This document shows, one piece after another, positions 37,094 through 45,753 of a DNA stretch of 64,000 nucleotides (within the stretch, counting starts at the first letter, position 1; the number at the start of each line of letters is the position of its first letter). The notes below the pieces were generated by a model. The model was not told the origin of the DNA, did no database searches, and was given only the letters and a program-made list of their open reading frames with translations. The position numbers and the translations under genes were made by a program. Origin of the DNA: JBCBSK01 sp965250105 (GTDB taxonomy: Bacteria; Pseudomonadota; Alphaproteobacteria; Rhizobiales; Tepidamorphaceae); contig OZ252290.1 in the NCBI GenBank assembly GCA_965250105.1, forward strand, positions 2,790,001 through 2,854,000, read 5' to 3'.

Positions 37094-38310
37094 CCGCGCC
37101 CCTGCCCAATTCGTTCCGCACCGGACCCGACGAACAGGGCATGTTCGGTATCTTCGGCGGCCGTTTCGTCGCCGAAACCCTGATGCCGCTGATCCTCGAT
37201 CTCGACCGCGCCTATGAGGAGGCCAAGGCCGATCCGGCCTTCGAGGCCGAATTGCAGGCGCTCGCGACCCATTACACCGGCCGGCCGAGCCCGCTCTATT
37301 TCGCCGAAAGGCTGACCGAGCATCTCGGCGGCGCGAAGATCTATTTCAAGCGCGACGAGCTGAACCATACCGGCAGTCACAAGATCAACAACTGCCTCGG
37401 CCAGATTCTGCTCGCCCGGCGCATGGGCAAGACGCGGATCATCGCCGAGACCGGCGCCGGCCAGCATGGCGTCGCCTCGGCCACGGTGTGCGCGCGTTTC
37501 GGCTATCCGTGCGTGGTCTATATGGGCGAGACCGACGTCAAGCGGCAGGCGCCGAACGTGTTCCGCATGAAGCTGCTCGGCGCCGAGGTGCATCCCGTGA
37601 CGTCGGGCGCCGGCACGCTGAAGGACGCCATGAACGAGGCGCTGCGCGACTGGGTCACCAATGTCGAGACGACCTATTATCTGATCGGCACCGCCGCCGG
37701 CCCGCATCCCTACCCGGCCATGGTGCGCGATTTCCAATCGGTGATCGGGAACGAGCTGCGCGACCAGATGATGGCGGCCGAAGGCCGGCTGCCGGATGCG
37801 TTGGTTGCCTGTGTCGGCGGCGGGTCGAACGCCATCGGCCTGTTCCACCCCTTCCTCGACGACAAGGATGTGCGCATGATCGGTGTCGAGGCGGGCGGAC
37901 ACGGCATCGCGGTCGACAACGGCCATGCCGCCTCGCTGACCGGTGGGCGGCCGGGCGTGCTGCACGGCAACCGCACCTATCTTCTCCAGGATGCGGAAGG
38001 CCAGATCCTCGAAGGCCATTCCATCTCCGCCGGGCTCGACTATCCCGGCATCGGGCCGGAGCATTCCTGGCTCAAGGACACAGGCCGCGTCGACTATGTG
38101 CCGATCACCGATGACGAGGCGATGGAGGCTTTCCAGCTTTTGACCCGGCTCGAAGGCATCATCCCCGCGCTGGAGCCGGCGCACGCGCTGGCCCAGGTGA
38201 TGAAGCTCGCCCCGACCATGGGCAAGGATCAGATCCTGGTCATGAATCTCTGCGGCCGCGGCGACAAGGACGTGTTCACCGTCGCCGAAAAGCTCGGCTT
38301 CGAGGTCTGA
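37090..38310 (+). CDS. trpB: Tryptophan synthase, beta chain
   Basis: A 406-residue PLP enzyme that condenses indole with serine. It contains [38 protein letters not shown] with the PLP-binding Lys, [15 protein letters not shown] (the phosphate-binding glycine loop), [16 protein letters not shown], and [17 protein letters not shown]. Length and order are standard. It starts with GTG overlapping the trpF stop and is followed after four bases by trpA, with which it forms the alpha2beta2 complex. Confidence 0.98.
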   Translation: MTAPLPNSFRTGPDEQGMFGIFGGRFVAETLMPLILDLDRAYEEAKADPAFEAELQALATHYTGRPSPLYFAERLTEHLGGAKIYFKRDELNHTGSHKINNCLGQILLARRMGKTRIIAETGAGQHGVASATVCARFGYPCVVYMGETDVKRQAPNVFRMKLLGAEVHPVTSGAGTLKDAMNEALRDWVTNVETTYYLIGTAAGPHPYPAMVRDFQSVIGNELRDQMMAAEGRLPDALVACVGGGSNAIGLFHPFLDDKDVRMIGVEAGGHGIAVDNGHAASLTGGRPGVLHGNRTYLLQDAEGQILEGHSISAGLDYPGIGPEHSWLKDTGRVDYVPITDDEAMEAFQLLTRLEGIIPALEPAHALAQVMKLAPTMGKDQILVMNLCGRGDKDVFTVAEKLGFEV

Positions 38311-38314
38311 CGTC

Positions 38315-39172
38315 ATGACCGATGCGACGACATCCACCCGTATCGACCGCCGCTTCGCCGACCTGTCGGCGCAGGGCCGCGCCGGCCTCGTGACCTTCGT
38401 CACCGCCGGCGACCCCGATCTCGACACATCGCAGGCGATCCTGAACGCGCTGCCCGGCGCCGGCGCCGACATCATCGAACTCGGCATGCCGTTTTCCGAT
38501 CCGATGGCCGAAGGCCCGCCGATCCAGGCGTCCTCGAAGCGGGCGCTCGATGCCGGCCAGACCATGGCCAAGACCCTCGACATGGTGCGCGCCTTCCGCG
38601 CGGCCGATGACGCGACGCCGATCGTGCTGATGGGCTATTACAACCCGATCTATTCCTACGGCAATGAGCGGTTCCTGGCCGATGCGTCGGAGGCAGGCGT
38701 GGACGGGCTGATCGTCGTCGACCTGCCGCCGGAAGCCGATGTCGAACTTTGCCTGCCCGCCCTGGACCGGGGGCTGAACTTCATCCGGCTGGCGACGCCG
38801 ACGACCGATGACGCGCGCCTGCCGGCCGTGCTCGCCAACACGTCGGGCTTCGTCTACTACGTCTCGATCACCGGGATTACCGGCACGGCGGCGCCCGATG
38901 CGGTGCGCGTCGGCGCGGCGGTCGCCCGCATCAAGCGCCACACCACCTTGCCCGTCGCGGTCGGTTTCGGCGTCAAGACACCCGATCAGGCCGCCCGCAT
39001 CGCCGCCGATGCAGACGGCGTCGTGGTCGGCTCCGCGCTGGTCAATGCGGTGCGCGACAGTCTCGACGACGGCGGCCGGGCGACGGCGGCCACCGTGCCC
39101 GCCGTCACCGATCTCGTCGCGGCATTGGCCGGTGGCGTGCGCAACGCCGTCAAGACGGGAGACGCGGCATGA
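38315..39172 (+). CDS. trpA: Tryptophan synthase, alpha chain
   Basis: A 285-residue TIM-barrel protein that cleaves indole-3-glycerol phosphate and channels indole to TrpB. It shows [37 protein letters not shown] with the catalytic Glu and nearby Asp, [13 protein letters not shown], and [14 protein letters not shown]. It starts four bases after trpB and overlaps the accD start by four bases (ATGA), so trpFBA and accD look like one coupled transcript. Confidence 0.97.
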   Translation: MTDATTSTRIDRRFADLSAQGRAGLVTFVTAGDPDLDTSQAILNALPGAGADIIELGMPFSDPMAEGPPIQASSKRALDAGQTMAKTLDMVRAFRAADDATPIVLMGYYNPIYSYGNERFLADASEAGVDGLIVVDLPPEADVELCLPALDRGLNFIRLATPTTDDARLPAVLANTSGFVYYVSITGITGTAAPDAVRVGAAVARIKRHTTLPVAVGFGVKTPDQAARIAADADGVVVGSALVNAVRDSLDDGGRATAATVPAVTDLVAALAGGVRNAVKTGDAA

Positions 39173-40128
39173 ACTGGCTGACCAATCTCGTTCGCCCCAA
39201 GATCCGCTCCTATCTGGAGCGCCGCGAGGTTCCCGAAAATCTCTGGATCAAATGCCCCGACAGCGGCGAGATGGTGTTTCACCGCGATGTCGAGGCCAAT
39301 GACTATGTGATTCCGGTTTCCGGCTATCACATGCGCATGCCGGCCGATGCGCGCCTGACCTGGCTGTTCGACGACGGCGCCTTTCAGACGGTGGAGATTC
39401 CAGCGCCGGCGACCGATCCGCTGAAGTTCCGCGATGAGCGGCGCTATACCGACCGGCTGAAGGATGCCCGCGCCAAGACGGGCGCGGAGGACGCGATCCG
39501 CGTCGCCACGGGCGCGCTCGACGGTCTCGCCGTCACCGTCGGCCTGCAGGATTTCGCCTTCATGGGCGGTTCGCTCGGCATGGCGGCGGGCAACGCGGTC
39601 GTCACCGGGCTCGAAACCGCCGTCGAGACCAGCACCCCCTTCATCCTGTTCGCCGCTTCCGGGGGCGCGCGCATGCAGGAAGGCATCCTGTCCCTGATGC
39701 AGATGCCGCGCACCACGGTCGCGGTGCAGATGCTGCGCGAGGCGCGGCTACCCTATATCGTCGTCCTGACAGATCCGACGACCGGTGGCGTGACGGCGTC
39801 CTATGCCATGCTGGGCGACGTCCATATCGCCGAACCCGGCGCGCTGATCGGTTTCGCCGGCCCGCGCGTCATCGAGCAGACGATCCGCGAGAAACTGCCC
39901 GACGGCTTCCAGCGCGCCGAATATCTGCTTGCCCATGGCATGGTCGACATGGTCGTGCCGCGCGGTGAGCTGCGCGAGACGCTGAGCCGGCTATGCCGGC
40001 TATTGACCGGCGCGCCGGAAATCCAGGACGCGCCGCCGCCCGCGCCTAATACGGAAGATACGCCGGCCGCCCAAGCGCCGATTGATGTCGTCGAGACGCC
40101 AACTACACCCGCCCAGGACACGCAATAG
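39169..40128 (+). CDS. accD: Acetyl-CoA carboxylase carboxyltransferase, beta subunit
   Basis: A 319-residue subunit that, with AccA, transfers the carboxyl group from biotin to acetyl-CoA in fatty acid synthesis. The core motifs are [41 protein letters not shown] and [38 protein letters not shown]. The usual N-terminal four-cysteine zinc ribbon is not intact: only Cys29 remains (WIKCPDSG), and the positions of the others are Ser32, Ile48 and Ser51. This loss is also known from rhizobial AccD. The C terminus has a Pro/Ala-rich low-complexity tail. It is coupled to trpA and precedes folC by 57 bases. Confidence 0.97.
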   Translation: MNWLTNLVRPKIRSYLERREVPENLWIKCPDSGEMVFHRDVEANDYVIPVSGYHMRMPADARLTWLFDDGAFQTVEIPAPATDPLKFRDERRYTDRLKDARAKTGAEDAIRVATGALDGLAVTVGLQDFAFMGGSLGMAAGNAVVTGLETAVETSTPFILFAASGGARMQEGILSLMQMPRTTVAVQMLREARLPYIVVLTDPTTGGVTASYAMLGDVHIAEPGALIGFAGPRVIEQTIREKLPDGFQRAEYLLAHGMVDMVVPRGELRETLSRLCRLLTGAPEIQDAPPPAPNTEDTPAAQAPIDVVETPTTPAQDTQ

Positions 40129-40185
40129 AGAGCCGGCTCTGTATTTCTTCACGCCGGCTTATCAGCAAGAAACGGAATCCGTCGC

Positions 40186-41484
40186 ATGGAGCCGTCGAGC
40201 GAGGTTCTCGATCGTCTGATCGGTTTGCATCCCAAGATCATCGACCTGTCGCTCGACCGGATGCATCGCATATTGGAGCGCCTCGGCCATCCCGAGCGCG
40301 CGCTGCCGCCCGTCGTCCATGTTGCCGGCACGAATGGCAAGGGCACCACGGTCGCCTATCTTCGGTCCATTCTCGAAGCCGCCGGCAACCGGGTGCATGT
40401 CTATACCTCGCCGCATCTCGTGCGTTTCCATGAGCGCATTCGGCTCGCTGGCACGCTGGTGCCGGAAGCCGCCCTCGTCGAGGCGCTGCTCGACTGCGAG
40501 GCGGCGAATGGCAGCGCGCCGATCACCTATTTCGAGATTACGACGGCCGCTGCGCTGTTGCTCTTTTCGCGGACGCCGGCCGATGTCCTGTTGCTCGAAG
40601 TCGGCCTGGGCGGGCGGCTCGACGCGACCAATGTGATCGACCGGCCTCGCGCCACGGTGATCACCCCGGTCGATATCGATCATGCGCAATATCTCGGCGA
40701 GACGTTGAAGGAGATCGCCGGCGAGAAGGCCGGCATCCTGAAAAAGGGCGTGCCGGCGATCGTCGCGCCGCAGCAGGACCCAGCCCGCGAGGTTATCGAA
40801 GCCAAGGCTGGCGCTTTACGCGCGCCGCTCAGCCTCGGCGGTCAGGACTGGCATGCCCGTATCGAGCCGGGCCGCTTCGTCTTCGAGGACGATCACGGCC
40901 TGCTCGACCTGCCTTTGCCGCGCCTTATCGGTCGCCATCAGACGGTCAACGCCGGCACCGCCATCGCCACGATACGGACGGTTTTTCCCGACGTCGCCGA
41001 AGACGCGATCCGCCAGGGGCTGAGAGAGGTCGACTGGCCGGCCCGCCTGCAGCCGATCATCTCGGGGCCGGTGGCCGAGGCCGCCCCGCCCAATGCGGAG
41101 ATCTGGCTCGATGGCGGCCACAATCCCCATGCCGGCATCGCGCTGGCGGCCGCCATGGCCGAGCGCGAGGAAATCGATCCCAAGCCGCTCGTCCTGGTGG
41201 CCGGGATGATCAACACCAAGGATCCTGTCGGATTCTTCCGCCCCTTCGCCGACATCGCGCGCGAGGTGATCTGCGTGCCGATCCCCAATGTCGAGGCAGG
41301 AGTCGACCCCGTGGTTCTCGCCGGATCGGCGGGCGAAGCGGGCCTGCGCGCCGGCGTCGCGGGCGATGTGATGGAAGCGCTCGAGGGGCTTGACCGATCG
41401 GGCGCCGCACCGCGCATCTTGTTGTGCGGCTCGCTTTACTTCGCCGGCTATGTCCTGGCCTGCAACGGGATCACCCTGACATAG
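40186..41484 (+). CDS. folC: Folylpolyglutamate synthase/dihydrofolate synthase
   Basis: A 432-residue Mur-ligase-type enzyme that adds glutamate to dihydropteroate and folates. It has the P-loop HVAGTNGKGTTVAYLRSIL, the omega-loop region YTSPHLVRFHERIR, the EVGLGGRLDATNVI motif, TPVDIDHAQYLGETLKEIAGEKAGILK, and the C-terminal LDGGHNPHAG. Length is normal. The position after accD is conserved in proteobacteria. It is followed by a cluster of intergenic inverted repeats and is convergent with trxA. Confidence 0.95.
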   Translation: MEPSSEVLDRLIGLHPKIIDLSLDRMHRILERLGHPERALPPVVHVAGTNGKGTTVAYLRSILEAAGNRVHVYTSPHLVRFHERIRLAGTLVPEAALVEALLDCEAANGSAPITYFEITTAAALLLFSRTPADVLLLEVGLGGRLDATNVIDRPRATVITPVDIDHAQYLGETLKEIAGEKAGILKKGVPAIVAPQQDPAREVIEAKAGALRAPLSLGGQDWHARIEPGRFVFEDDHGLLDLPLPRLIGRHQTVNAGTAIATIRTVFPDVAEDAIRQGLREVDWPARLQPIISGPVAEAAPPNAEIWLDGGHNPHAGIALAAAMAEREEIDPKPLVLVAGMINTKDPVGFFRPFADIAREVICVPIPNVEAGVDPVVLAGSAGEAGLRAGVAGDVMEALEGLDRSGAAPRILLCGSLYFAGYVLACNGITLT

Positions 41485-41545
41485 CGCCAATCCGGCGAAA
41501 GCGGGAACCGTTCCGGGGCTGGAATGTCTTGAAGTAATTGGCTTG
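41484..41545. repeat. Dispersed intergenic repeat, copy 2 (degenerate)
   Basis: This segment after folC aligns with the hairpin repeat at 32594-32660: AGCGCCAATCCGGCGAAAGCGGGAACC-type sequence followed by GGGGCTGGAATG. The stem is less perfect here. It supports a family of repeats spread through the genome. Confidence 0.55.
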
Positions 41546-41583
41546 GAGCACATCCAATGAGCCGGGTTCACTGGATGTGCTCC
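41545..41583 (+). repeat. Perfect inverted repeat after folC
   Basis: Arms GGAGCACATCCA (41545-41556) and TGGATGTGCTCC (41572-41583) are exactly complementary with a 15-base loop, 61 bases after the folC stop. It may act as its terminator, though no T-run follows, or belong to the intergenic repeat family. Confidence 0.65.
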
Positions 41584-41620
41584 GGCAGGCTGTTGTGCAA
41601 CGGCCCGCGACCGCCGCCCA

Positions 41621-41717
41621 TTCTTCGAGACGCTCGCTTCGCTCGCCCTCCGGATGAGGAAGGAAGGTCAAGAGATTGGCCCTCACCCGAGGAGGCCCTT
41701 AGGGCTCTCTCGAAGGG
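41621..41717. repeat. Long imperfect inverted repeat between folC and trxA
   Basis: The left arm contains CTTCGAGACGCTCGCTTCG...GGATGAGG and the right arm CCTCACCCGAGGAGG...CTCTCTCGAAG. They pair imperfectly over about 35 bases. The TTCGAGACG...GGATGAGG wording is common in intergenic repeats of Hyphomicrobiales. With the neighbouring repeats it fills the 344-base gap between folC and trxA, in which I see no gene. Confidence 0.5.
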
Positions 41718-41766
41718 GCGGGCGCCTTTTTCAACAGCCTGCTCGGAAGCCGCCATGTCGCCATGG

Positions 41767-41795
41767 AAAAAGGCCCGGCGCGACGCGCCGGGCCC
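41767..41795 (-). terminator. Rho-independent terminator of trxA
   Basis: On the minus strand arms GGCCCGGCGC and GCGCCGGGCC (plus-strand 41772-41781 and 41785-41794) with a three-base loop are followed by TTTTT (41767-41771). It starts 34 bases after the trxA stop and is the clearest intrinsic terminator in the window. Confidence 0.88.
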
Positions 41796-41828
41796 TTGAT
41801 GACAAGGGGGGAGATGCGAGGGCGCGCG

Positions 41829-42146
41829 TCAGGCGGCGTCGTTGATCATCTGGACGAGCTTGGATTTCGGCTGCACGCCGACCTGCTGGCCGACCACTTC
41901 GCCGTCTTTGAACAGAAGCAGCGTCGGAATGGCGCGGACGCCATATTTCGACGGTGTGTTCATGTTCTCGTCGATGTTCATCTTGGTGATCGTCACCTTG
42001 TCGCCCATCTCGGCCTGGATCTCGTCGAGCACCGGGGCGATCTGCTTGCAGGGGCCGCACCATTCCGCCCAGAAATCGACGAGCACCGGGCCACTGGCCT
42101 TGAGAACATCGGCTTCGAAGCTGGTATCGGAAATCGCTTTGGTCAT
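41829..42146 (-). CDS. trxA: Thioredoxin 1
   Basis: A 105-residue cytoplasmic thiol-disulfide reductant. It has the active site WCGPCK in [20 protein letters not shown] (residues ~25-43), the cis-proline in [17 protein letters not shown], and the standard ~105-residue length. It lies 82 bases downstream of addA on the same strand and is followed by a strong intrinsic terminator, so it may be expressed both from the long upstream operon and from its own promoter. The position next to folC and addAB is common in alphaproteobacteria. Confidence 0.97.
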   Translation of the reverse strand: MTKAISDTSFEADVLKASGPVLVDFWAEWCGPCKQIAPVLDEIQAEMGDKVTITKMNIDENMNTPSKYGVRAIPTLLLFKDGEVVGQQVGVQPKSKLVQMINDAA

Positions 42147-42228
42147 GCTGGGCTCCCGAACTGGCGCCGGCGGTGGCCGGGCTGGGTGGCAAAGGTGAGC
42201 CGTTAGCTAGGAAGTCGCTGGCGGATCG

Positions 42229-45200
42229 TCAAGGCGTCCGCCCGGAGCCCCGGGACTGGCTGATCTGCGTGAAGCCTGCCGGCACATCCTGCCCTCGATC
42301 GGCGCGCAGCCTGTCTGGACCGATTCGGTTCGCGGCGATCCAATCGAGCCGCGGGGCGCTGGTCCACAGGATCCCCGCCGCAATCTCGCGGCCGGGAAAG
42401 GCCGACCGGGCCAGGAGCGCGTAGCGCGCGAGCTGATCGAGATAGCCATCGGGCGCGAGATCGTGATCGTCGGGCACCTGAGCGTCGGTCTTGAAGTCCA
42501 CGACCTGTACCAGATCGTCGGCGACGATCAGGCGGTCGATGCGGCCGATCAGGTCGATTTCGGCGCCCTCCATCACGGTCACCCGTCCGGCCAGCGTGAC
42601 CTCGCCGCGCGAATTCGGCCCGAAAAGCGGCGCGAAAGCCGGATCGTCGAGAATGGCACGCACCGTCGCCATCGGATCGGGATCGAGGCTGTCGGCCCGC
42701 CCCACGCCGGCGGCAAGGATCGTGGCGCGCGTGTCGGGCGGCAGACCGCCGACCTGTTCCAGGAGGCGGTGGATCGCGCTGCCGCGCCGCTGGGCCGCGC
42801 TGGCCGTTTCCGGCCGGCCGCGCGCCATGCGCCGCCGGTTACCATCCGCTGTCACCGGGTCCCGCGCCACCGGCTGAAACAGCCAGTCCGGCGACGTATC
42901 GCCGGCGGCTTGGGCCGGCGCGCCATCGGTCGCTGACATTGGCCGTGGCGCCGCCTCCGGCGACGGCCGGAAACGGCGGATCCGCCAGCGATCCGGCGCG
43001 TCGTCCGCGCTGTCGGGCGCATCGATCTCCACGAGATCATCCGACAGGGCCTGGTCGACGAGATCGTACCAGCAGCCTTGGTCGCGGCCGCTCTTCGTTT
43101 CGAAGCCGGTCACGATCAGCCAGTCCTCGGCGCGCGTCATCGCGACATAGAGCAGGCGGTGATATTCCTCGATCCGGCGGTGCTGCCAGGCGTCGAGCAG
43201 CCCCTTGGTCGCCGCGACATGGTCGTCCTTGCGCGGCACCCAGATCATGCTTTGCGGCGGCGCGAAGAGATCCGGCCCGGCCACCGGGAAGAGGCGCGGG
43301 CTGCGTTTCGGGTCGGGCAGCGTGCAGGTATCCGGCAGGATGACGATGGGGGCTTCGAGCCCCTTCGCGCCATGCACCGTCATGACGCGCACCGCGCCGG
43401 GGCCGATGCCGTCGGGCTGGTCCATGTCGCGCTTCAGTTCGACCGGCGCCGAGGTCAGCCAGTCGAGAAAGCCCGCGAGCGACGGCGTGCGCTGGCGGTC
43501 GTGATCGAGGGCGGTTTGCAGAAAGGCGTCGAAGGCGTCCTCGATCTCGCTGCTGTAACGCGCGCGATAGGCCGCCGACACATCGTCGGCCGCCAGGACG
43601 CGGGCGAAGAATTCGAATGGCCGGACGCCGCGGGCAAGCGTGCCCCAGCCGGTCAGCCGGTGATGCGCTACGGCGAAGGCCGGCCGGTCGGTCGCGGCAT
43701 CGGCCAGGGCGGCCGACAGCGGGCGCGGCCCCCGGTCGTGGGCGATGGCGAAGAGATCGTCCTCGCTTAGCCCGATCAGCGGCGATTTCAGAACCGCCGC
43801 CAGCGACAGATCGTCCTCGGGCAGCAGGCAATGGCGACCGAGCGCCACGAGATCCTGCACGCCGATATGGTCGGTCACGTCGAGCCGGTCGGCGCCGGCC
43901 ACCGGCACGCCGCGATCCTTCAACGCGCGGATGATCGGGCCGGCCAAGGGATTGCGCTGGCGCAGCAGGATCAGGATGTCCTTCGGCAGGATGGCGCGTC
44001 CGCGCGCGGGCAGTGTGGCGCCGCTCGCCAGCCAGTCGGCGATATGGCCGGCGATGCGGACCGCCAGCCGCTGGGCCGGCGCGCCGGCGCGCACCGTGTC
44101 GAGCGGCGCGTCCCAGGGCTCGGGATCGGTGTCCTCCTCGAACAGCACCGTCGGCCACAGATCGACCCGGCCGGTGGTGGCCTGGCGCAGCGCGCTGTGC
44201 GGCTCATAGTCGGCGCGCGCGCCAAGGCCTGTCGCCGCCGTCTCGCCGGCGAAGACCCGGTCCACCGCGTCGAGCACATGCGGCACGGAGCGGAAGGACA
44301 GGCCGAGCCGCTCCTTCAGAAGACGCCGTTCGGTCTGCCGGTCATAGGCGCGCCGCATCTCGTCGAAGGCGTCGGGCTCGGCGCCCTGGAAGGAATAGAT
44401 CGACTGCTTCGGATCGCCGACGGCGAACAGCGTGCGCGTGATGCCGCGCTGGCCCGAGCCCGAGAAGAAATCCTCGGTCAGCCGGCCAATGACCTGCCAT
44501 TGCAGCGGGCTCGTATCCTGCGCCTCGTCGATCAGGATGTGATCAAGGCCCTTGTCGAGCTTGTAGAGTACCCAGTCGGCGGCGCTGCGCCGCGACAGCA
44601 GCGAGACCGTCCGGGCGATGAGATCGTCGAAGTCGAGCGCGCCGCGCGCGATTTTGGCCCGGTCATACGCGGCCAGCACCGCATCCGACAGCTTCAGGAG
44701 CGCCAGATTGGCATCCAGAAGACGGGCGGTGCGATAGCGGTCGCGCAGATCCTCGAGCCTGTCGCCCTCCGCCTCGATGCGCGCGGCGAGATCGGGCAGC
44801 CGATCCGCGACCTCCCGCACGACGAGGGTCTTCTGCGGCGTGCCCGCCTGGGTGAAGAAGATTTCGAAAAAGGCCGCGATCGCGGCTTCCGGATCTCTGG
44901 CGGCAAGTGCTTTGCGCAGCTTGTCGGCCTGCTTTTGCGGCGTGGCCTTCGTCATGCCGTCAAGTGCCGTCGCGGCGTCGGCCCAGCCGCAGCGCGGCAG
45001 GTTAGGCCCGTTGAGGATCGCCTCGGCCAGCGCGTCCGCGCCGTCGTCAGGGCCAAGGCCGAGTGCGGCGCGCAGGCTCGTTTCCCTGTCGCCCGTCCGG
45101 TCGGCGTCGGCGCGCCAGGCAGCCAGCGCGGCGCGCTGGCCGAGAAGGCCGCGGATCGCCGTATTGGCGCCGGTTTCGGTCGCATGCCGCGCGACGGTAT

Positions 45201-45753
45201 CGAGCGCGCGGGCCAGATCGCCGTCGGGATCGCGGTCGATTAGCTGGAAGATGCTGGCTTCGGCATCGCGCAACAGATCCCGCGCGGCGCGTTCGTCGAG
45301 CACGTCGAAACCGTTCGGCACCCCGCTTTCGAAGGGAAAGAGCTGCAACAGCCTTTCGCAGAAAGCGTGGATGGTTTGGATCTTCAGCCGGCCCGGCGTT
45401 TCGACGGCGATAGCGAACAGCCGCCGCGCGCGGTCGAGCAGGCCGGGCGCTGGCGGCCGGCCCGTCAGATCGGCCAGGCGCTCGCTCAAGACGGCGTCGG
45501 GCAGGGTCGTCCATTCGGCGAGGAGCCCGAAGATGCGGGTCTCCATCTCCGCCGCCGCCGCCTTGGTGAACGTGATGCACAGGATCGATGCCGGGTCGTG
45601 GCCGGCGAGCAAAAGCCGCACCACCCGGCGCGACAGAACGAAGGTCTTGCCCGATCCCGCATTGGCCGACACCCAGGCCGAGTGCCTCGGATCGGCGGCG
45701 CGGCGCTGGGTCGCGCGCGTCGTCTCGGGGATCTGGAGGCCCGCCGCGCTCAT
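42229..45753 (-). CDS. addA: Double-strand-break repair helicase-nuclease AddA
   Basis: A 1174-residue UvrD-type helicase with C-terminal nuclease. It forms AddAB, the alphaproteobacterial counterpart of RecBCD, which processes DNA ends for recombination. Motif I is VSANAGSGKTFVLSRRVVRLL (~28-50), followed by ILCITFTKAAAAEM (Ia), IDEAQDTSPLQW (II), TLFAVGDPKQSIYSFQGAEP (III), VRVMTVHGAKGLEAPIVILP (V) and LLYVAMTRAEDWLIVTG (VI). The C-terminal PD-(D/E)XK nuclease is IGRIDRLIV...VVDFKTDAQ. Its start overlaps the addB stop by four bases. Length is normal for the family. Confidence 0.96.
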   Translation of the reverse strand: MSAAGLQIPETTRATQRRAADPRHSAWVSANAGSGKTFVLSRRVVRLLLAGHDPASILCITFTKAAAAEMETRIFGLLAEWTTLPDAVLSERLADLTGRPPAPGLLDRARRLFAIAVETPGRLKIQTIHAFCERLLQLFPFESGVPNGFDVLDERAARDLLRDAEASIFQLIDRDPDGDLARALDTVARHATETGANTAIRGLLGQRAALAAWRADADRTGDRETSLRAALGLGPDDGADALAEAILNGPNLPRCGWADAATALDGMTKATPQKQADKLRKALAARDPEAAIAAFFEIFFTQAGTPQKTLVVREVADRLPDLAARIEAEGDRLEDLRDRYRTARLLDANLALLKLSDAVLAAYDRAKIARGALDFDDLIARTVSLLSRRSAADWVLYKLDKGLDHILIDEAQDTSPLQWQVIGRLTEDFFSGSGQRGITRTLFAVGDPKQSIYSFQGAEPDAFDEMRRAYDRQTERRLLKERLGLSFRSVPHVLDAVDRVFAGETAATGLGARADYEPHSALRQATTGRVDLWPTVLFEEDTDPEPWDAPLDTVRAGAPAQRLAVRIAGHIADWLASGATLPARGRAILPKDILILLRQRNPLAGPIIRALKDRGVPVAGADRLDVTDHIGVQDLVALGRHCLLPEDDLSLAAVLKSPLIGLSEDDLFAIAHDRGPRPLSAALADAATDRPAFAVAHHRLTGWGTLARGVRPFEFFARVLAADDVSAAYRARYSSEIEDAFDAFLQTALDHDRQRTPSLAGFLDWLTSAPVELKRDMDQPDGIGPGAVRVMTVHGAKGLEAPIVILPDTCTLPDPKRSPRLFPVAGPDLFAPPQSMIWVPRKDDHVAATKGLLDAWQHRRIEEYHRLLYVAMTRAEDWLIVTGFETKSGRDQGCWYDLVDQALSDDLVEIDAPDSADDAPDRWRIRRFRPSPEAAPRPMSATDGAPAQAAGDTSPDWLFQPVARDPVTADGNRRRMARGRPETASAAQRRGSAIHRLLEQVGGLPPDTRATILAAGVGRADSLDPDPMATVRAILDDPAFAPLFGPNSRGEVTLAGRVTVMEGAEIDLIGRIDRLIVADDLVQVVDFKTDAQVPDDHDLAPDGYLDQLARYALLARSAFPGREIAAGILWTSAPRLDWIAANRIGPDRLRADRGQDVPAGFTQISQSRGSGRTP

